A DNA stretch of 26,607 nucleotides from assembly GCA_023416135.1 (NCBI GenBank), contig JAEZIF010000151.1, positions 1 to 26,607 on the forward strand, in the 5' to 3' direction. How positions within the stretch are numbered: the stretch's first letter is position 1; the number at the start of each line of letters is the position of its first letter. The notes below the pieces were generated by a model. It searched no databases, was not told the DNA's origin, and was given only the letters and a program-made list of their open reading frames with translations. A program made the translations under genes and the position numbers. Shown here piece after piece: positions 1-7,037 of this stretch. This stretch comes from Pseudomonadota bacterium (GTDB lineage Bacteria; Pseudomonadota; Alphaproteobacteria; Reyranellales; Reyranellaceae).

Positions 1-1094
1 AGCACGCCGCGCGCGGCGTGCCGCTCCGACAGATGCACCGGCGGATCGCCGCGCTGCAGGCGCGCGCTGACGGCAAGCGCCTCCGGCACAGCGATCTCCA
101 GCACCGGCACCCGGCCGGTGACCGAGGCCGGCATCAGCGTCACCTTGTGGCCGTTCAATTCGGCGGCAATCGCCTTCAGGCGCGCCTCGAGTCGCGCATT
201 GTCGGCGGCATCGTCGGCCGTCACGAAGCGGTCGAGCGCGGTCAGCAGGCCGACGATCTCCTCCTTGCCCGCCTTGAAGCCGCGGCCGATGCCATGGTGC
301 GGCACGCCGCGCAGGTTGGCGCGGTCGACCAGCCGGGGCGGCGACCACGTCTGCGGCGCCACATCCATGTCGAGCTGCTGCAGCAGCGCCGACGCGACGA
401 GGTCGCGCCGCCCGGCCAGGATGCCCGACGCCTGCGGCCCGCCCAGCGCCTTGCCGCCGGAGAAGGCCACCAGATCGGCGCCGAGCGCGACGAAGCGCTT
501 GAGGTTCTCCTTGGGCGGCAATTGTGCAGCAGCATCGACGATCAGCGGGATGCCCGCCGCGCGGCAGGCGGCAACGGCCGTCGGCAGGTCGGGCAGGCTC
601 ATGGCGTTGACCGAGAAGGCCATGGCGGCAACGGAAGGCGACAGCGCCGCCTCGATCTCCCACGCTTCGAGCCCGCGCACGCCGGCGCCCGTGCCGCGGT
701 CGTTGTGGCCAATGTCGATCAGCCGCGCGCCGGATGCCGCCAGCGCATGGGCATAGCCGGTGCGATGGGTGCGCGGGATCAGGATGTCGCGCGCAAACTC
801 GCCGTGCGGCAGCGCCGCCATCTTGGCCACGTCCCACCGAGCGATCGCCGCCGCCGCCGCCAGGGTCAACGCGGCCGCCGCACCGGTCGTCACCAGTCCC
901 GCCTCGGCGCCGGTCGCATCGGCGATGCGCGTGCTGGCTGCGTCCTGCAACTCGCCGATGTCCACCGAGGCGCGCGACGCGGCGGCCATCGCCTCGACGA
1001 CTTCCGGCGCCATGACGGCGCCGCCCAGGCGCGTCAGCGCACCGGCGGCATTGATGCGGCGACGGACGCCGAGGAGACCATAGGGATCGCTCAT
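1..1094 (-). CDS. SelA/DgaE-like PLP-dependent enzyme (3' end outside window)
   Basis: The reverse frame is open from an ATG at 1094 to the window edge (364 codons, no stop reached), so the C-terminus is missing. The fold is that of PLP enzymes related to selenocysteine synthase SelA and D-glucosaminate-6-phosphate ammonia-lyase DgaE. Visible landmarks are an N-terminal INAAGALTRLGG (residues 14-25), IVDAAAQLPP with the PLP-ring Asp at 187, and FSGGKALGGPQ with the probable Schiff-base Lys at 215. GKEEIVGLL (276-284) is typical of the family. AGAGG stands about 6 nt before the ATG and supports this start. The usual family length is about 380-460 residues, so little is missing. True SelA is unlikely because no selB or tRNA-Sec gene is nearby; an amino-sugar or amino-acid lyase or racemase is more likely. 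The substrate is unknown. Confidence 0.85.
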   Translation of the reverse strand, partial: MSDPYGLLGVRRRINAAGALTRLGGAVMAPEVVEAMAAASRASVDIGELQDAASTRIADATGAEAGLVTTGAAAALTLAAAAAIARWDVAKMAALPHGEFARDILIPRTHRTGYAHALAASGARLIDIGHNDRGTGAGVRGLEAWEIEAALSPSVAAMAFSVNAMSLPDLPTAVAACRAAGIPLIVDAAAQLPPKENLKRFVALGADLVAFSGGKALGGPQASGILAGRRDLVASALLQQLDMDVAPQTWSPPRLVDRANLRGVPHHGIGRGFKAGKEEIVGLLTALDRFVTADDAADNARLEARLKAIAAELNGHKVTLMPASVTGRVPVLEIAVPEALAVSARLQRGDPPVHLSERHAARGV

Positions 1095-1127
1095 GGCAGG
1101 CCTCTAACCGGCCACGCGGCGGGTGAC

Positions 1128-1691
1128 CTATTGCTTTGTTGCGACACAGGATTTCTTGACCAGCTCGATCGCCTTGGCGGCAGCAATCGTGTCTGCGGGC
1201 GTTGGCAGGGACACCGTCCATGTTTTGTAGCAGGTCGATTCGAACGCCGGCTTGGCAGTCGCAAGATGGACAATGTCACGGCAGAGCCACGGTGTTTCGG
1301 CATCGATGGCGAGGGATCGCACGTCTGAGGCATCCATTGAACGAGATGGCGCGGATCCCAGATCGTCCGTCTTCGATAGCCAACGCACCTCTTTGATCTT
1401 GGTGAAATCGAACGCAATGGTGCCGGATTCGGCCCAACCGTTGCGTGATTGCCTGATGCTGTGAAGGCGCACAACGCAAAGTCCCGGCCCAGGTGCGAAA
1501 ACGCCCACGAAGGATGAAGCATCGGACCGGTTTTCAATGACCAGGCTGCCGTTGACCATTCTGCCGGGCAACGGTTGTGATGGCGGTGCAGACGCGATCA
1601 ACGATGACATTGCCCGAAGGACATCCTCGTTTGCCTCGGCAGGACAAGCCGCCGCAACCAGTACGACAAGAACGCCAAAAGCAGAACGCAT
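1128..1691 (-). CDS. Small exported protein of unknown function
   Basis: This encodes 187 residues from the ATG at 1691. I prefer this start to one 22 codons upstream because GGAGAGTGGAG precedes it at a proper distance and because it begins a classic Sec signal peptide: MRSAFG, a hydrophobic core VLVVLVAAA, and a probable cleavage after PAEA near residue 21. The mature part has a few cysteines (in GLCVV, WLCRD, STCYK and KKSCV), which could form periplasmic disulfides. I recognise no domain. It ends 33 nt before the SelA-like gene and follows the small membrane-protein gene by 49 nt, so the three may share a transcript. The inference is a periplasmic or surface protein; no activity can be assigned. 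Confidence 0.7.
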   Translation of the reverse strand: MRSAFGVLVVLVAAACPAEANEDVLRAMSSLIASAPPSQPLPGRMVNGSLVIENRSDASSFVGVFAPGPGLCVVRLHSIRQSRNGWAESGTIAFDFTKIKEVRWLSKTDDLGSAPSRSMDASDVRSLAIDAETPWLCRDIVHLATAKPAFESTCYKTWTVSLPTPADTIAAAKAIELVKKSCVATKQ

Positions 1692-1740
1692 GGTCACTCC
1701 ACTCTCCATCCATCTCGGAATCGACGGCAGCGTCGGCGGA

Positions 1741-1920
1741 TCAGCCGCCTTTTGCAATTTTGCAGATGGACCCTATACACGCGATCAGAGCCAGAATGAG
1801 AAACACCCAGTGCATGGTGTTCAAGGACGAGCTGGGCGCTTCGGTCGCGCCAAAGATCGAAAACGCCAGGTAGAGCGCCACGGCTCCGCTGATCACAGCG
1901 GTTACTTTCGGATTGTTCAC
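1741..1920 (-). CDS. 59-residue membrane protein, GTG start
   Basis: This short gene reads VNNPKVTAVISG... to ...CKIAKGG and stops at TGA 1743-1741. Two hydrophobic segments are visible: residues 7-24 (TAVISGAVALYLAFSIFG) and about 37-53 (HWVFLILALIACIGSIC), joined by a short polar loop (TEAPSSSLNT). This predicts a helical hairpin in the inner membrane. The GTG start is supported by a strong GGAGGGGGAA just upstream. It lies 49 nt upstream of the exported-protein gene on the same strand and may be co-transcribed. No family is recognised. The clean hydropathy pattern, basic C-terminal end and strong ribosome-binding site argue for a real gene despite its size. Confidence 0.6.
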   Translation of the reverse strand: MNNPKVTAVISGAVALYLAFSIFGATEAPSSSLNTMHWVFLILALIACIGSICKIAKGG

Positions 1921-2049
1921 TTCCCCCTCCGGAAGGCGCGTGCATCCGGGACAAGGACATCACAGCCGGGGTTGGGCAACAAGGAGAGTATGAGATTTTG
2001 GGGGGCGCTCTTGCCGCCACCTGAAGCAGGAGCGGCCTGCGCGACAGCT

Positions 2050-2346
2050 TCAGGCACGCCAGGCCTGGACCACGCCGACCATCTCCCGAAGAAGCTTGAA
2101 CATGCTGGAAAGCATGGAGGAGTCACTGGTCCGCACCACGATCGCGGTGGATCCGGGCAGCGAACCCTCGTGCCACCAGGTGCCGGCCTCGTTCACGCCC
2201 CACCCCTTGGCAGCAGTGGCTTCTGCTGGGCCGCCGTCGCGAACACGCGCGACAGGCGTCTCATAACCGCCAGGCCGCCGCGGCACCGAGAAGGTCGATG
2301 AAGCCTCGCCGCCGGATCCGTCCCTCCCTCGCGGGCTCTCAAACAT
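2050..2346 (-). pseudogene. Remnant of beta-lactamase-fold serine hydrolase (C-terminal part)
   Basis: The last ~78 codons of this reverse frame (2283-2050) match the C-terminal region of class-C beta-lactamase/esterase-type serine hydrolases. PRRPGGYETPVARVRDGG is followed by AAKGWGVNEAGTWWHEGSLP and GSTAIVVRTSD, where WWHEGSLPGS is the usual W-H-x-G-S-x-P-G box around the third active-site element. The SxxK and YxN catalytic motifs and some 250 N-terminal residues are absent. The strand expected after VVRTSD (typically followed by a Trp-rich strand and an Asn-Thr-Arg) is also missing, and the frame goes straight to a family-like tail (LLREMVGVVQAW). This is therefore a 5'-truncated, internally deleted remnant. 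No convincing start or ribosome-binding site is seen, and it is probably not expressed as an enzyme. Confidence 0.6.
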
Positions 2347-2467
2347 CCTATCCGAGATCCTCGCGATGCTCATAAAGGGCTTTCGCTGTCCGGGCCTTGT
2401 CGGGATCGACTTGTTGCCTGCCAGGCGCCCCCGCTTCACGATCCGCCGAACAGCGGGAGGAATTCGG

Positions 2468-2998
2468 ATGAGTCGCCTGTTCGGCGAAATGCGCCAGGTC
2501 GGCATCGTGGTGCGCGACATCGAGGCCGCCATGAAGCACTGGGTCGAGGTCTGCGGCGTCGGCCCGTGGTTCTACACCGACAAGCTCGCGGTCACTGAGT
2601 TCAGCTACCGTGGGAAGCGCTACGACGACATTCACGTCTCGATCGCTCTCGCCAACTCGGGCGACGTCCAGCTCGAGCTGATCCAGCAGCGCTGCACGAC
2701 GCCCAGCATGTACCGCGACTTCCTCGCCGCCGGTCACGAGGGCATGCAGCACTGGTCGAGCTGGCCGGTCGACTATGACGAGATCCTGAAGAAGGCGCTG
2801 GGATCGGGCTACACGGTCGGCCAGCAAGGCGACAGCGCCCGCGGTCGCTTCGTCTACCTCTGGAACGAAGGCCATCCTGGATCGGTGATCGAGATGGCGC
2901 ACATGACCGACGCCCGCCGCCGCATCTTCGACGCCATCCGCGCCGCCTCCGTCGGCTGGGACGGCAGCGACCCGATCCGCCGCAGCTGGCCGTCGTGA
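2468..2998 (+). CDS. VOC-superfamily (glyoxalase/bleomycin-resistance fold) protein
   Basis: This 176-residue protein has the two beta-alpha-beta-beta-beta modules of vicinal oxygen chelate proteins. The start at 2468 is chosen over an in-frame ATG at 2366 because GGGAGGAATTCGG precedes it and MRQVGIVVRDIEAAMKHW is a normal VOC N-terminus. Metal-ligand positions are readable as Gln10 (where many members have His), Glu70 in VQLELIQ, His95 in EGMQHW, and Glu142 in GSVIEM. This resembles methylmalonyl-CoA-epimerase-like VOC proteins, in which Gln can be a ligand. It could be an epimerase, lyase or dioxygenase-like enzyme; the substrate is unknown. It lies 56 nt upstream of the MmgE/PrpD gene on the same strand, with a hairpin between them. 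Confidence 0.85.
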   Translation: MSRLFGEMRQVGIVVRDIEAAMKHWVEVCGVGPWFYTDKLAVTEFSYRGKRYDDIHVSIALANSGDVQLELIQQRCTTPSMYRDFLAAGHEGMQHWSSWPVDYDEILKKALGSGYTVGQQGDSARGRFVYLWNEGHPGSVIEMAHMTDARRRIFDAIRAASVGWDGSDPIRRSWPS

Positions 2999-3001
2999 AC
3001 G

Positions 3002-3034
3002 ACGGCCGGACGTGGCGATGCATCGTCCGGCCGT
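3002..3034 (+). terminator. Hairpin between VOC and MmgE/PrpD genes
   Basis: A perfect 11-bp inverted repeat, ACGGCCGGACG (3002-3012) and CGTCCGGCCGT (3024-3034), starts 3 nt after the VOC stop codon, with an 11-nt loop. There is no T-run after it. It may be a leaky terminator or an mRNA-processing stem rather than a strong intrinsic terminator. Confidence 0.4.
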
Positions 3035-3054
3035 TCGTGTAGAGTGCCGGCGAG

Positions 3055-4416
3055 ATGACCGCCGCCGCCCGCTTCGCCGCCCATGCGCTCGACACACGCT
3101 TCGCCGATCTTCCCTCTGGCGCCGTACAGAAGGCCAAGCTCTTCATCCTCGACAGTCTCGGCGTCGGCATTGCCGGCTCGTCGGCCGACGGCGCGGAGGG
3201 GCTCCTGCAGGTGGCCGCCGGCTGGGGCGATCCGGCAGCGCCGGTGTGGGGCCGCGCGGCACGCCTGTCGCCGCCGGCCGCCGCCTTCCTCAACGCCTGG
3301 CAGATGCACAATCAGGAATACGACAGCCTGCACGAGGGCGCGGTCGTGCACGCCCTGGCCACGGTTCTGCCGGCGGCGCTGGCTGCCGCCGAGATGCGCG
3401 GCGGTGCAAGCGGCGCCGAGCTGATCACGGCGGTCGCCGTCGGCGTCGACATCGCCGCTTGCCTGGGACTCGCGTCGCGCTCGGGCTTTCGCTTTTTCCG
3501 CCCCGGCACGGCGGGCGGTTTCGGCGCCACCGCCGCTGCTGCGCGCCTGCTCGGCCTCGACAAGAAGGATCTCGCAGCAGCCTTCGCCTGGCAGCTCGCC
3601 CAGGTGAGCGGCACCATGCAGGCGCACGTCGAGGGCAGCCCGATCCTGCCCGTCCAGCTCGCCTTCAATGCGCGCGCCGCCGTGCATTCCTGCGAGCTGG
3701 CGCGCCTCGGCTTTGCCGGGGCGAGCGCGGTGTTCGAAGGCCCGTTCGGGTATCTGGCGCTATTCGAGGATGACACCGTGCTGGAGCCGGCGCTGGACCG
3801 CCTGGGCCGTGATTGGCGCATCGCCGAGTTCAGTCACAAGCCGTTCCCCGCCGGACGCGGTACCCATGGCGGCATCGAAGGCGCCATGGTGCTGCGGGCG
3901 AGGCACGGCTTCTCCGCCGCCGATGTCGCCGCGGTAGAGGTGAGCGCCCCTCCCCTCATCGCGCGCCTGGTCGGGCGGCCGCCGCGATCCGAAGCGGGCG
4001 CGAGCTACGCACGCCTCTGCGGAGCCTGGACGATCGCGCGGGTGTTGCAGAACGGCGCGCTCGACCTCGCCGATTTTCGCGGGGCCGCGCTCAGCGATCC
4101 GGCGACGCAGGCGCTGGCCGAGCGCGTCACCGTGCAGGCCGACGACAATACCGCACCCAACGCGCTCGCACCGCAACGCGTCGTCGTGCGGCTGCGGAGC
4201 GGCGCCGAGTTTGCCTGGTCGTGCGAAACCATGCTCGCCAACCCGGCGCGGCCGCTGACGATCGAACAGCACCTGACGAAGTTCCGGCGCTGCCTCGACT
4301 TCGCGGCAGTGCCGCTGCCTCGGGACGGGGCAGACCGCCTGATAGAGGCCGTCGATCGCCTCGACGCCCTGCCGGATGTCCGCGTACTCGGCACACTCCT
4401 CGGCAGTCCGGCTTGA
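3055..4416 (+). CDS. MmgE/PrpD family protein
   Basis: This 453-residue protein has the normal length of the MmgE/PrpD family (2-methylcitrate dehydratase, cis-aconitate decarboxylase, iminodisuccinate epimerase). Family landmarks are KAKLFILDSLGVGIAGS near residue 26, LNAWQMHNQEYDSLHEGAVV near 79 (the N-x-x-x-x-x-D-x-H region), RPGTAGGFGATAAAARLLGL near 149, and FSHKPFPAGRGTHGGIEGA near 259 (the K-x-[FY]-P element). These are cofactor-free dehydratases or epimerases that usually act on short dicarboxylates or tricarboxylates. No prpB, prpC or acnD is adjacent, so propionate metabolism is not implied. Many alphaproteobacterial paralogues have unknown substrates, so no symbol is given. The stop is 16 nt before the EVE-HNH gene. 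Confidence 0.88.
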   Translation: MTAAARFAAHALDTRFADLPSGAVQKAKLFILDSLGVGIAGSSADGAEGLLQVAAGWGDPAAPVWGRAARLSPPAAAFLNAWQMHNQEYDSLHEGAVVHALATVLPAALAAAEMRGGASGAELITAVAVGVDIAACLGLASRSGFRFFRPGTAGGFGATAAAARLLGLDKKDLAAAFAWQLAQVSGTMQAHVEGSPILPVQLAFNARAAVHSCELARLGFAGASAVFEGPFGYLALFEDDTVLEPALDRLGRDWRIAEFSHKPFPAGRGTHGGIEGAMVLRARHGFSAADVAAVEVSAPPLIARLVGRPPRSEAGASYARLCGAWTIARVLQNGALDLADFRGAALSDPATQALAERVTVQADDNTAPNALAPQRVVVRLRSGAEFAWSCETMLANPARPLTIEQHLTKFRRCLDFAAVPLPRDGADRLIEAVDRLDALPDVRVLGTLLGSPA

Positions 4417-4432
4417 GAGAGGCTCGCCAGGC

Positions 4433-5446
4433 ATGGCTCGATATTGGTGGGTGAACCACAAGCAGACTGTCCGGCAGGAGATCGACCGACAGTACCTTTG
4501 GTCGCCCAAGTCAAAGAAGGGAGAGAGGCGGAATCGCTTCTATGACAATATGCGCCGGGCCAGCCCAGGCGACCTCGTGCTGTCGTTCGCCAACGGAGTC
4601 GTCGGCTATGTCGGTCGCGTTGCCGAGTTCGCATTCACAGCACCGAAGCCCACCGAGTTTGGAACGACAGGCTCGTATTGGAGCAACGAGGGATGGCTGC
4701 TCCCGGTTTTCTGGACTGAACTCGATCCACCGGTTCGTCCGAAGGCCATCATCGACGTTCTAGGGCCCTTGTTGCCCGCAAAATACTCGCCCATCCGGCC
4801 CGAGACGGGAGACGGGAACCAGGGCGTATATCTGGCCGAGATCGGCAAGCCGGCGTTTGACGCCGTTGTTTCCGCCGCCGTCGTGAACTATCCGCTGCTC
4901 GAGCGCGGTGGGGCAAACAGCCTGACATTTCAGGCGGTAAAGCAGACGCTGGAAGATCAGGTTCAGAAGCATGTTCTTTCTGACCTCCGGCTTGATGAGA
5001 CCACGCGGGAACAGGTCATTCAGGCCCGCCGTGGCCAGGGCAAATTTCGATCCAACGTGGAAAAGATCGAGAGACGCTGCAGGCTTACCAAGATCGAGAA
5101 CCCGACGCTCCTGATAGCCAGCCACATCAAGCCTTGGCGCTCATGCGATTCGGCGGGCGAACGTCTCGACGGCATGAATGGGCTTCTACTCACCCCCGAC
5201 GCTGACCTGCTGTTCGATCGAGGCTTCATCACTTTCGAGGACAACGGCGAAGTCAGAATCTCTTCCCGCTTCGACAACGAAGATCTACGGCGGCTCGGGC
5301 TCGGTGAACTTGCAATGCCTCGGCTTGGCTTTGGCGAAGCGCAGGCGCCCTGGAGCACCGAGGCGTTCGTCACAAGGCAATGCGAGTATCTCGCCTTTCA
5401 TCGTACCCGCGTATTTGTAGGCGATGACCTCGATCGTGCGCTCTAA
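4433..5446 (+). CDS. EVE-HNH endonuclease, probable type IV (modification-dependent) restriction enzyme
   Basis: This encodes 337 residues from the ATG at 4433, with GAGAGAGG 10 nt upstream. Residues ~1-150 look like an EVE (PUA-like) domain, opening with RYWWVNHKQTVRQEI and followed by DNMRRASPGDLVLSFANG and GYVGRVAEF; such domains flip and bind modified bases. Residues ~195-265 form an HNH_2-type nuclease: GQGKFRSNVEKIERRC, then ASHIKPW (His231), GMNGLLLTPDADLLFDRGFI (Asn249, Asp256, Asp258, Asp262). This order and length match known EVE-HNH enzymes such as VcaM4I, which cut DNA carrying modified cytosine. No methylase gene is adjacent, as expected for type IV. Codon use is visibly less GC-biased than in the flanking genes, which suggests acquisition by transfer. 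The target modification is unknown. Confidence 0.82.
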   Translation: MARYWWVNHKQTVRQEIDRQYLWSPKSKKGERRNRFYDNMRRASPGDLVLSFANGVVGYVGRVAEFAFTAPKPTEFGTTGSYWSNEGWLLPVFWTELDPPVRPKAIIDVLGPLLPAKYSPIRPETGDGNQGVYLAEIGKPAFDAVVSAAVVNYPLLERGGANSLTFQAVKQTLEDQVQKHVLSDLRLDETTREQVIQARRGQGKFRSNVEKIERRCRLTKIENPTLLIASHIKPWRSCDSAGERLDGMNGLLLTPDADLLFDRGFITFEDNGEVRISSRFDNEDLRRLGLGELAMPRLGFGEAQAPWSTEAFVTRQCEYLAFHRTRVFVGDDLDRAL

Positions 5447-5448
5447 CA

Positions 5449-5508
5449 ATGATGGCCACCGGCCCGCTTTCCGGCGGGCCCTGCTGCTCGGCGCCACCCG
5501 AGACGTAG
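5449..5508 (-). pseudogene. Relic of a second ring-opening amidohydrolase gene (C-terminal end)
   Basis: These 60 bases align with the 3' end of the intact amidohydrolase gene (5974-6033) in the same orientation, 525 nt away, with 52 of 60 bases identical by hand alignment. The reverse frame reads YVSGGAEQQGPPESGPVAII against YVSGGAEHQGPPGGGPVAII in the intact gene. Four of the eight differences are synonymous, so the copies diverged as coding sequence and this is not a fresh duplication. No family-like sequence precedes it, so the body of the gene is gone. The segment also folds as GGCCCGC/GCGGGCC (5461-5480) and might act as a weak stop for EVE-HNH transcription. Confidence 0.7.
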
Positions 5509-5667
5509 GATACGGATCACGATGATGTTCTCGAGGTGAAAGCATTGCTGGCACTCAGGGCAAGGACACAACGGATGGCGTGATCGCCGGTTGGACCCGC
5601 CAGACTTGGGCCTCTACGGCACGAAAAAACTCGTGAAAACCAAACCAGCCATCTACTACTGACGTTA

Positions 5668-5696
5668 TTGACAAACACACACCTCAGTTATATTGT
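5668..5696 (+). promoter_or_regulatory. Promoter-like -35/-10 pair
   Basis: TTGACA (5668-5673) and TATTGT (5691-5696) are separated by exactly 17 nt inside an AT-rich patch, close to the sigma-70 consensus. No plus-strand gene follows before 11316, so if it is active the product would be a non-coding or antisense transcript running toward the amidohydrolase 3' end. It may also be chance or the remnant of a lost gene. Confidence 0.3.
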
Positions 5697-5960
5697 CGTT
5701 CTGTTGCGTTGAGTCCACGCGTTCCCGCTCTTTGCATCGTTGATCCGAGACCAAGAGGCTGCAGCAGACACCGCACGCCGCCCGTCCGGTCGCTGCCTGC
5801 GGACGGCCTTGCCGGGGCCCTCGCCACTCCGACAAGGGCGATATCGGTAGCGAAACTGTCCGAACTCCGAATGTGATCCCACCGGTAATGGGCACACCGG
5901 AGGAGTCCACCAAGGCGACGACCGGCGGGAAAGGCGAGTCTGCGGCGCACGGCCGAACCG

Positions 5961-7037
5961 CTAGACCTTGCCGATGATCGCCACCGGCCCGCCGCCCGGC
6001 GGGCCCTGGTGCTCGGCGCCGCCCGACACATAGAGCAGCGTGTCGCCGACCACGCCGGCCAGCACGCCGCCGACCATGGCGCGGGCGTGCCGCGTCGAAT
6101 GGATGTCGCTGTCGTCGAGCATGGTATGGCGTCGGCCGCGGATCTCCCCGGTCGGCGAGGCCTCGGCCTTGGCAAGGACGGCCACGGTCTCGCCGCCGAG
6201 GCGCGCCACCACGCGGCGGGCGGCCTCGGCGTCGATGGCGTCCGTCATCACGTCATGATCGATTAAAAGGTCCCCTGCCCAACCCGGCGCGTTGCCCAGC
6301 ACGACGATCTCGTTGCGCAGCAGTTCCACGCCAGCCGACGTGCTGGCGACCCGGGAATATAGTGACCAGTCGCGGCAGACGGCGGCTTCCGCGGCCTCCT
6401 CGACCTCGCCCAGCGCAAGGGCGACACCCAGAGCCGAGGCGCCGCGCGACAGCGCCATGGAATGATAGGTGTCCTCGGTCGCCACGGTCGCACCGCGGCG
6501 CTCGGCTTCCTCGATCCGCTCCTTGGTGAGCAACGGACACTTGATCTGCACGAAATGGACCTCGGCGTTGGTGGCGATGCCGGCGTCCTTCATCGCAGCG
6601 GCAACGGCTTCAGCGGTCGCCGCGATCTGCGGCGCCCCTCCGATCTCCTCGGGTTTGAAGGCGCGCGTCAGGCCTACGCCGATGGCGAGGCGCGGGCCCG
6701 CGGCCGCCTCCATCGCTGGCTCGCGACAGAACACCAGGAGATGCGGCGACAGCCCACCCTCGGTGCCGCCCAACATGACGATGGCGACGCGCGCCTCGAC
6801 CTCGGCCATCTTGCATTGCAGCCGCTCGGCCAGCAGCAGCTTGAGGGCGAGCGTGGCATAGCCGCGGGTGAAATCGTTGCCGCAACCGTTGCCCTCGGTC
6901 TTGCCGACGATGGCCACGATGGTCGCGGGATCGGCCTCGCCGCGATCGATGGCCGCGGCGAGCGGCGCGGTGTCCTGCGGCCCCGCCGTCGGCAGGCGCA
7001 GCACCCTGACGCGCCTCGAGCTCGGGGGATCGCTCAT
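5961..7037 (-). CDS. Ring-opening amidohydrolase (cyanuric acid hydrolase/barbiturase family)
   Basis: This 358-residue protein has the family length and three internally similar domains. Enzymes of this family open s-triazine or pyrimidine rings (cyanuric acid, barbiturate). Each domain should supply a Lys and a Ser in an S-x-G-x-E setting. Readable are Lys46 (IVGKTEGNG) with LGGTEGGLSPH, Lys166 (VQIKCPL) with SAGVEL (Ser234), and Lys290 (VLAKAEASPTGEIRGRRHTM) with SGGAEHQGPP (Ser338). In the first domain the Ser is replaced by Leu89 (TTG, one base from TCG). The start at 7037 overlaps the permease stop by ATGA; a longer in-frame start at 7478 would lie inside the permease gene and is rejected. 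It is the last gene of the ABC-importer operon, so the importer probably brings in its substrate. Barbiturase-like or a related cyclic-ureide hydrolase is the best guess. Confidence 0.88.
   Translation of the reverse strand: MSDPPSSRRVRVLRLPTAGPQDTAPLAAAIDRGEADPATIVAIVGKTEGNGCGNDFTRGYATLALKLLLAERLQCKMAEVEARVAIVMLGGTEGGLSPHLLVFCREPAMEAAAGPRLAIGVGLTRAFKPEEIGGAPQIAATAEAVAAAMKDAGIATNAEVHFVQIKCPLLTKERIEEAERRGATVATEDTYHSMALSRGASALGVALALGEVEEAAEAAVCRDWSLYSRVASTSAGVELLRNEIVVLGNAPGWAGDLLIDHDVMTDAIDAEAARRVVARLGGETVAVLAKAEASPTGEIRGRRHTMLDDSDIHSTRHARAMVGGVLAGVVGDTLLYVSGGAEHQGPPGGGPVAIIGKV

Larger units (their letters stand above)
5447..5960. other. Gene-poor, lower-GC stretch with amidohydrolase relic
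   Basis: About 510 bases without a credible intact gene separate the EVE-HNH gene from the minus-strand amidohydrolase operon. The stretch holds the 60-bp relic at its left end, a promoter-like TTGACA element at 5668, and several short open frames without ribosome-binding sites. One plus frame ends in LYGTKKLVKTKPAIYY (stop near 5660), and one minus GTG frame begins VVDSSGVPITGG (5913-5665); neither is recognised. Base composition around 5540-5760 is more AT-rich than the flanks, as in the EVE-HNH gene. It reads as an erosion or insertion scar. Confidence 0.5.

Noticed and set aside
18..1328. 436-codon plus-strand frame at the left edge
   Set aside because: It is antisense to the SelA-like PLP enzyme, which has recognisable motifs and a ribosome-binding site; the plus frame is Arg/Gly/Asp-rich with no domain.
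5461..5480. GGCCCGC/GCGGGCC hairpin as a terminator for the EVE-HNH gene
   Set aside because: The stem comes from the codons of the amidohydrolase relic (the intact gene has the same palindromic bases) and lacks a T-run, so terminator function is unsupported.
5546..5663. Short plus frame ending LYGTKKLVKTKPAIYY and a stop
   Set aside because: It looks like a natural C-terminus, but only about 38 codons are open with no start signal or recognised family; too little to call a gene remnant.
5665..5913. 82-codon minus GTG frame (VVDSSGVPITGG...) in the gene-poor stretch
   Set aside because: There is no ribosome-binding site and no recognised family, and the second half degenerates into Arg/Cys-rich sequence; kept only as part of the scar description.
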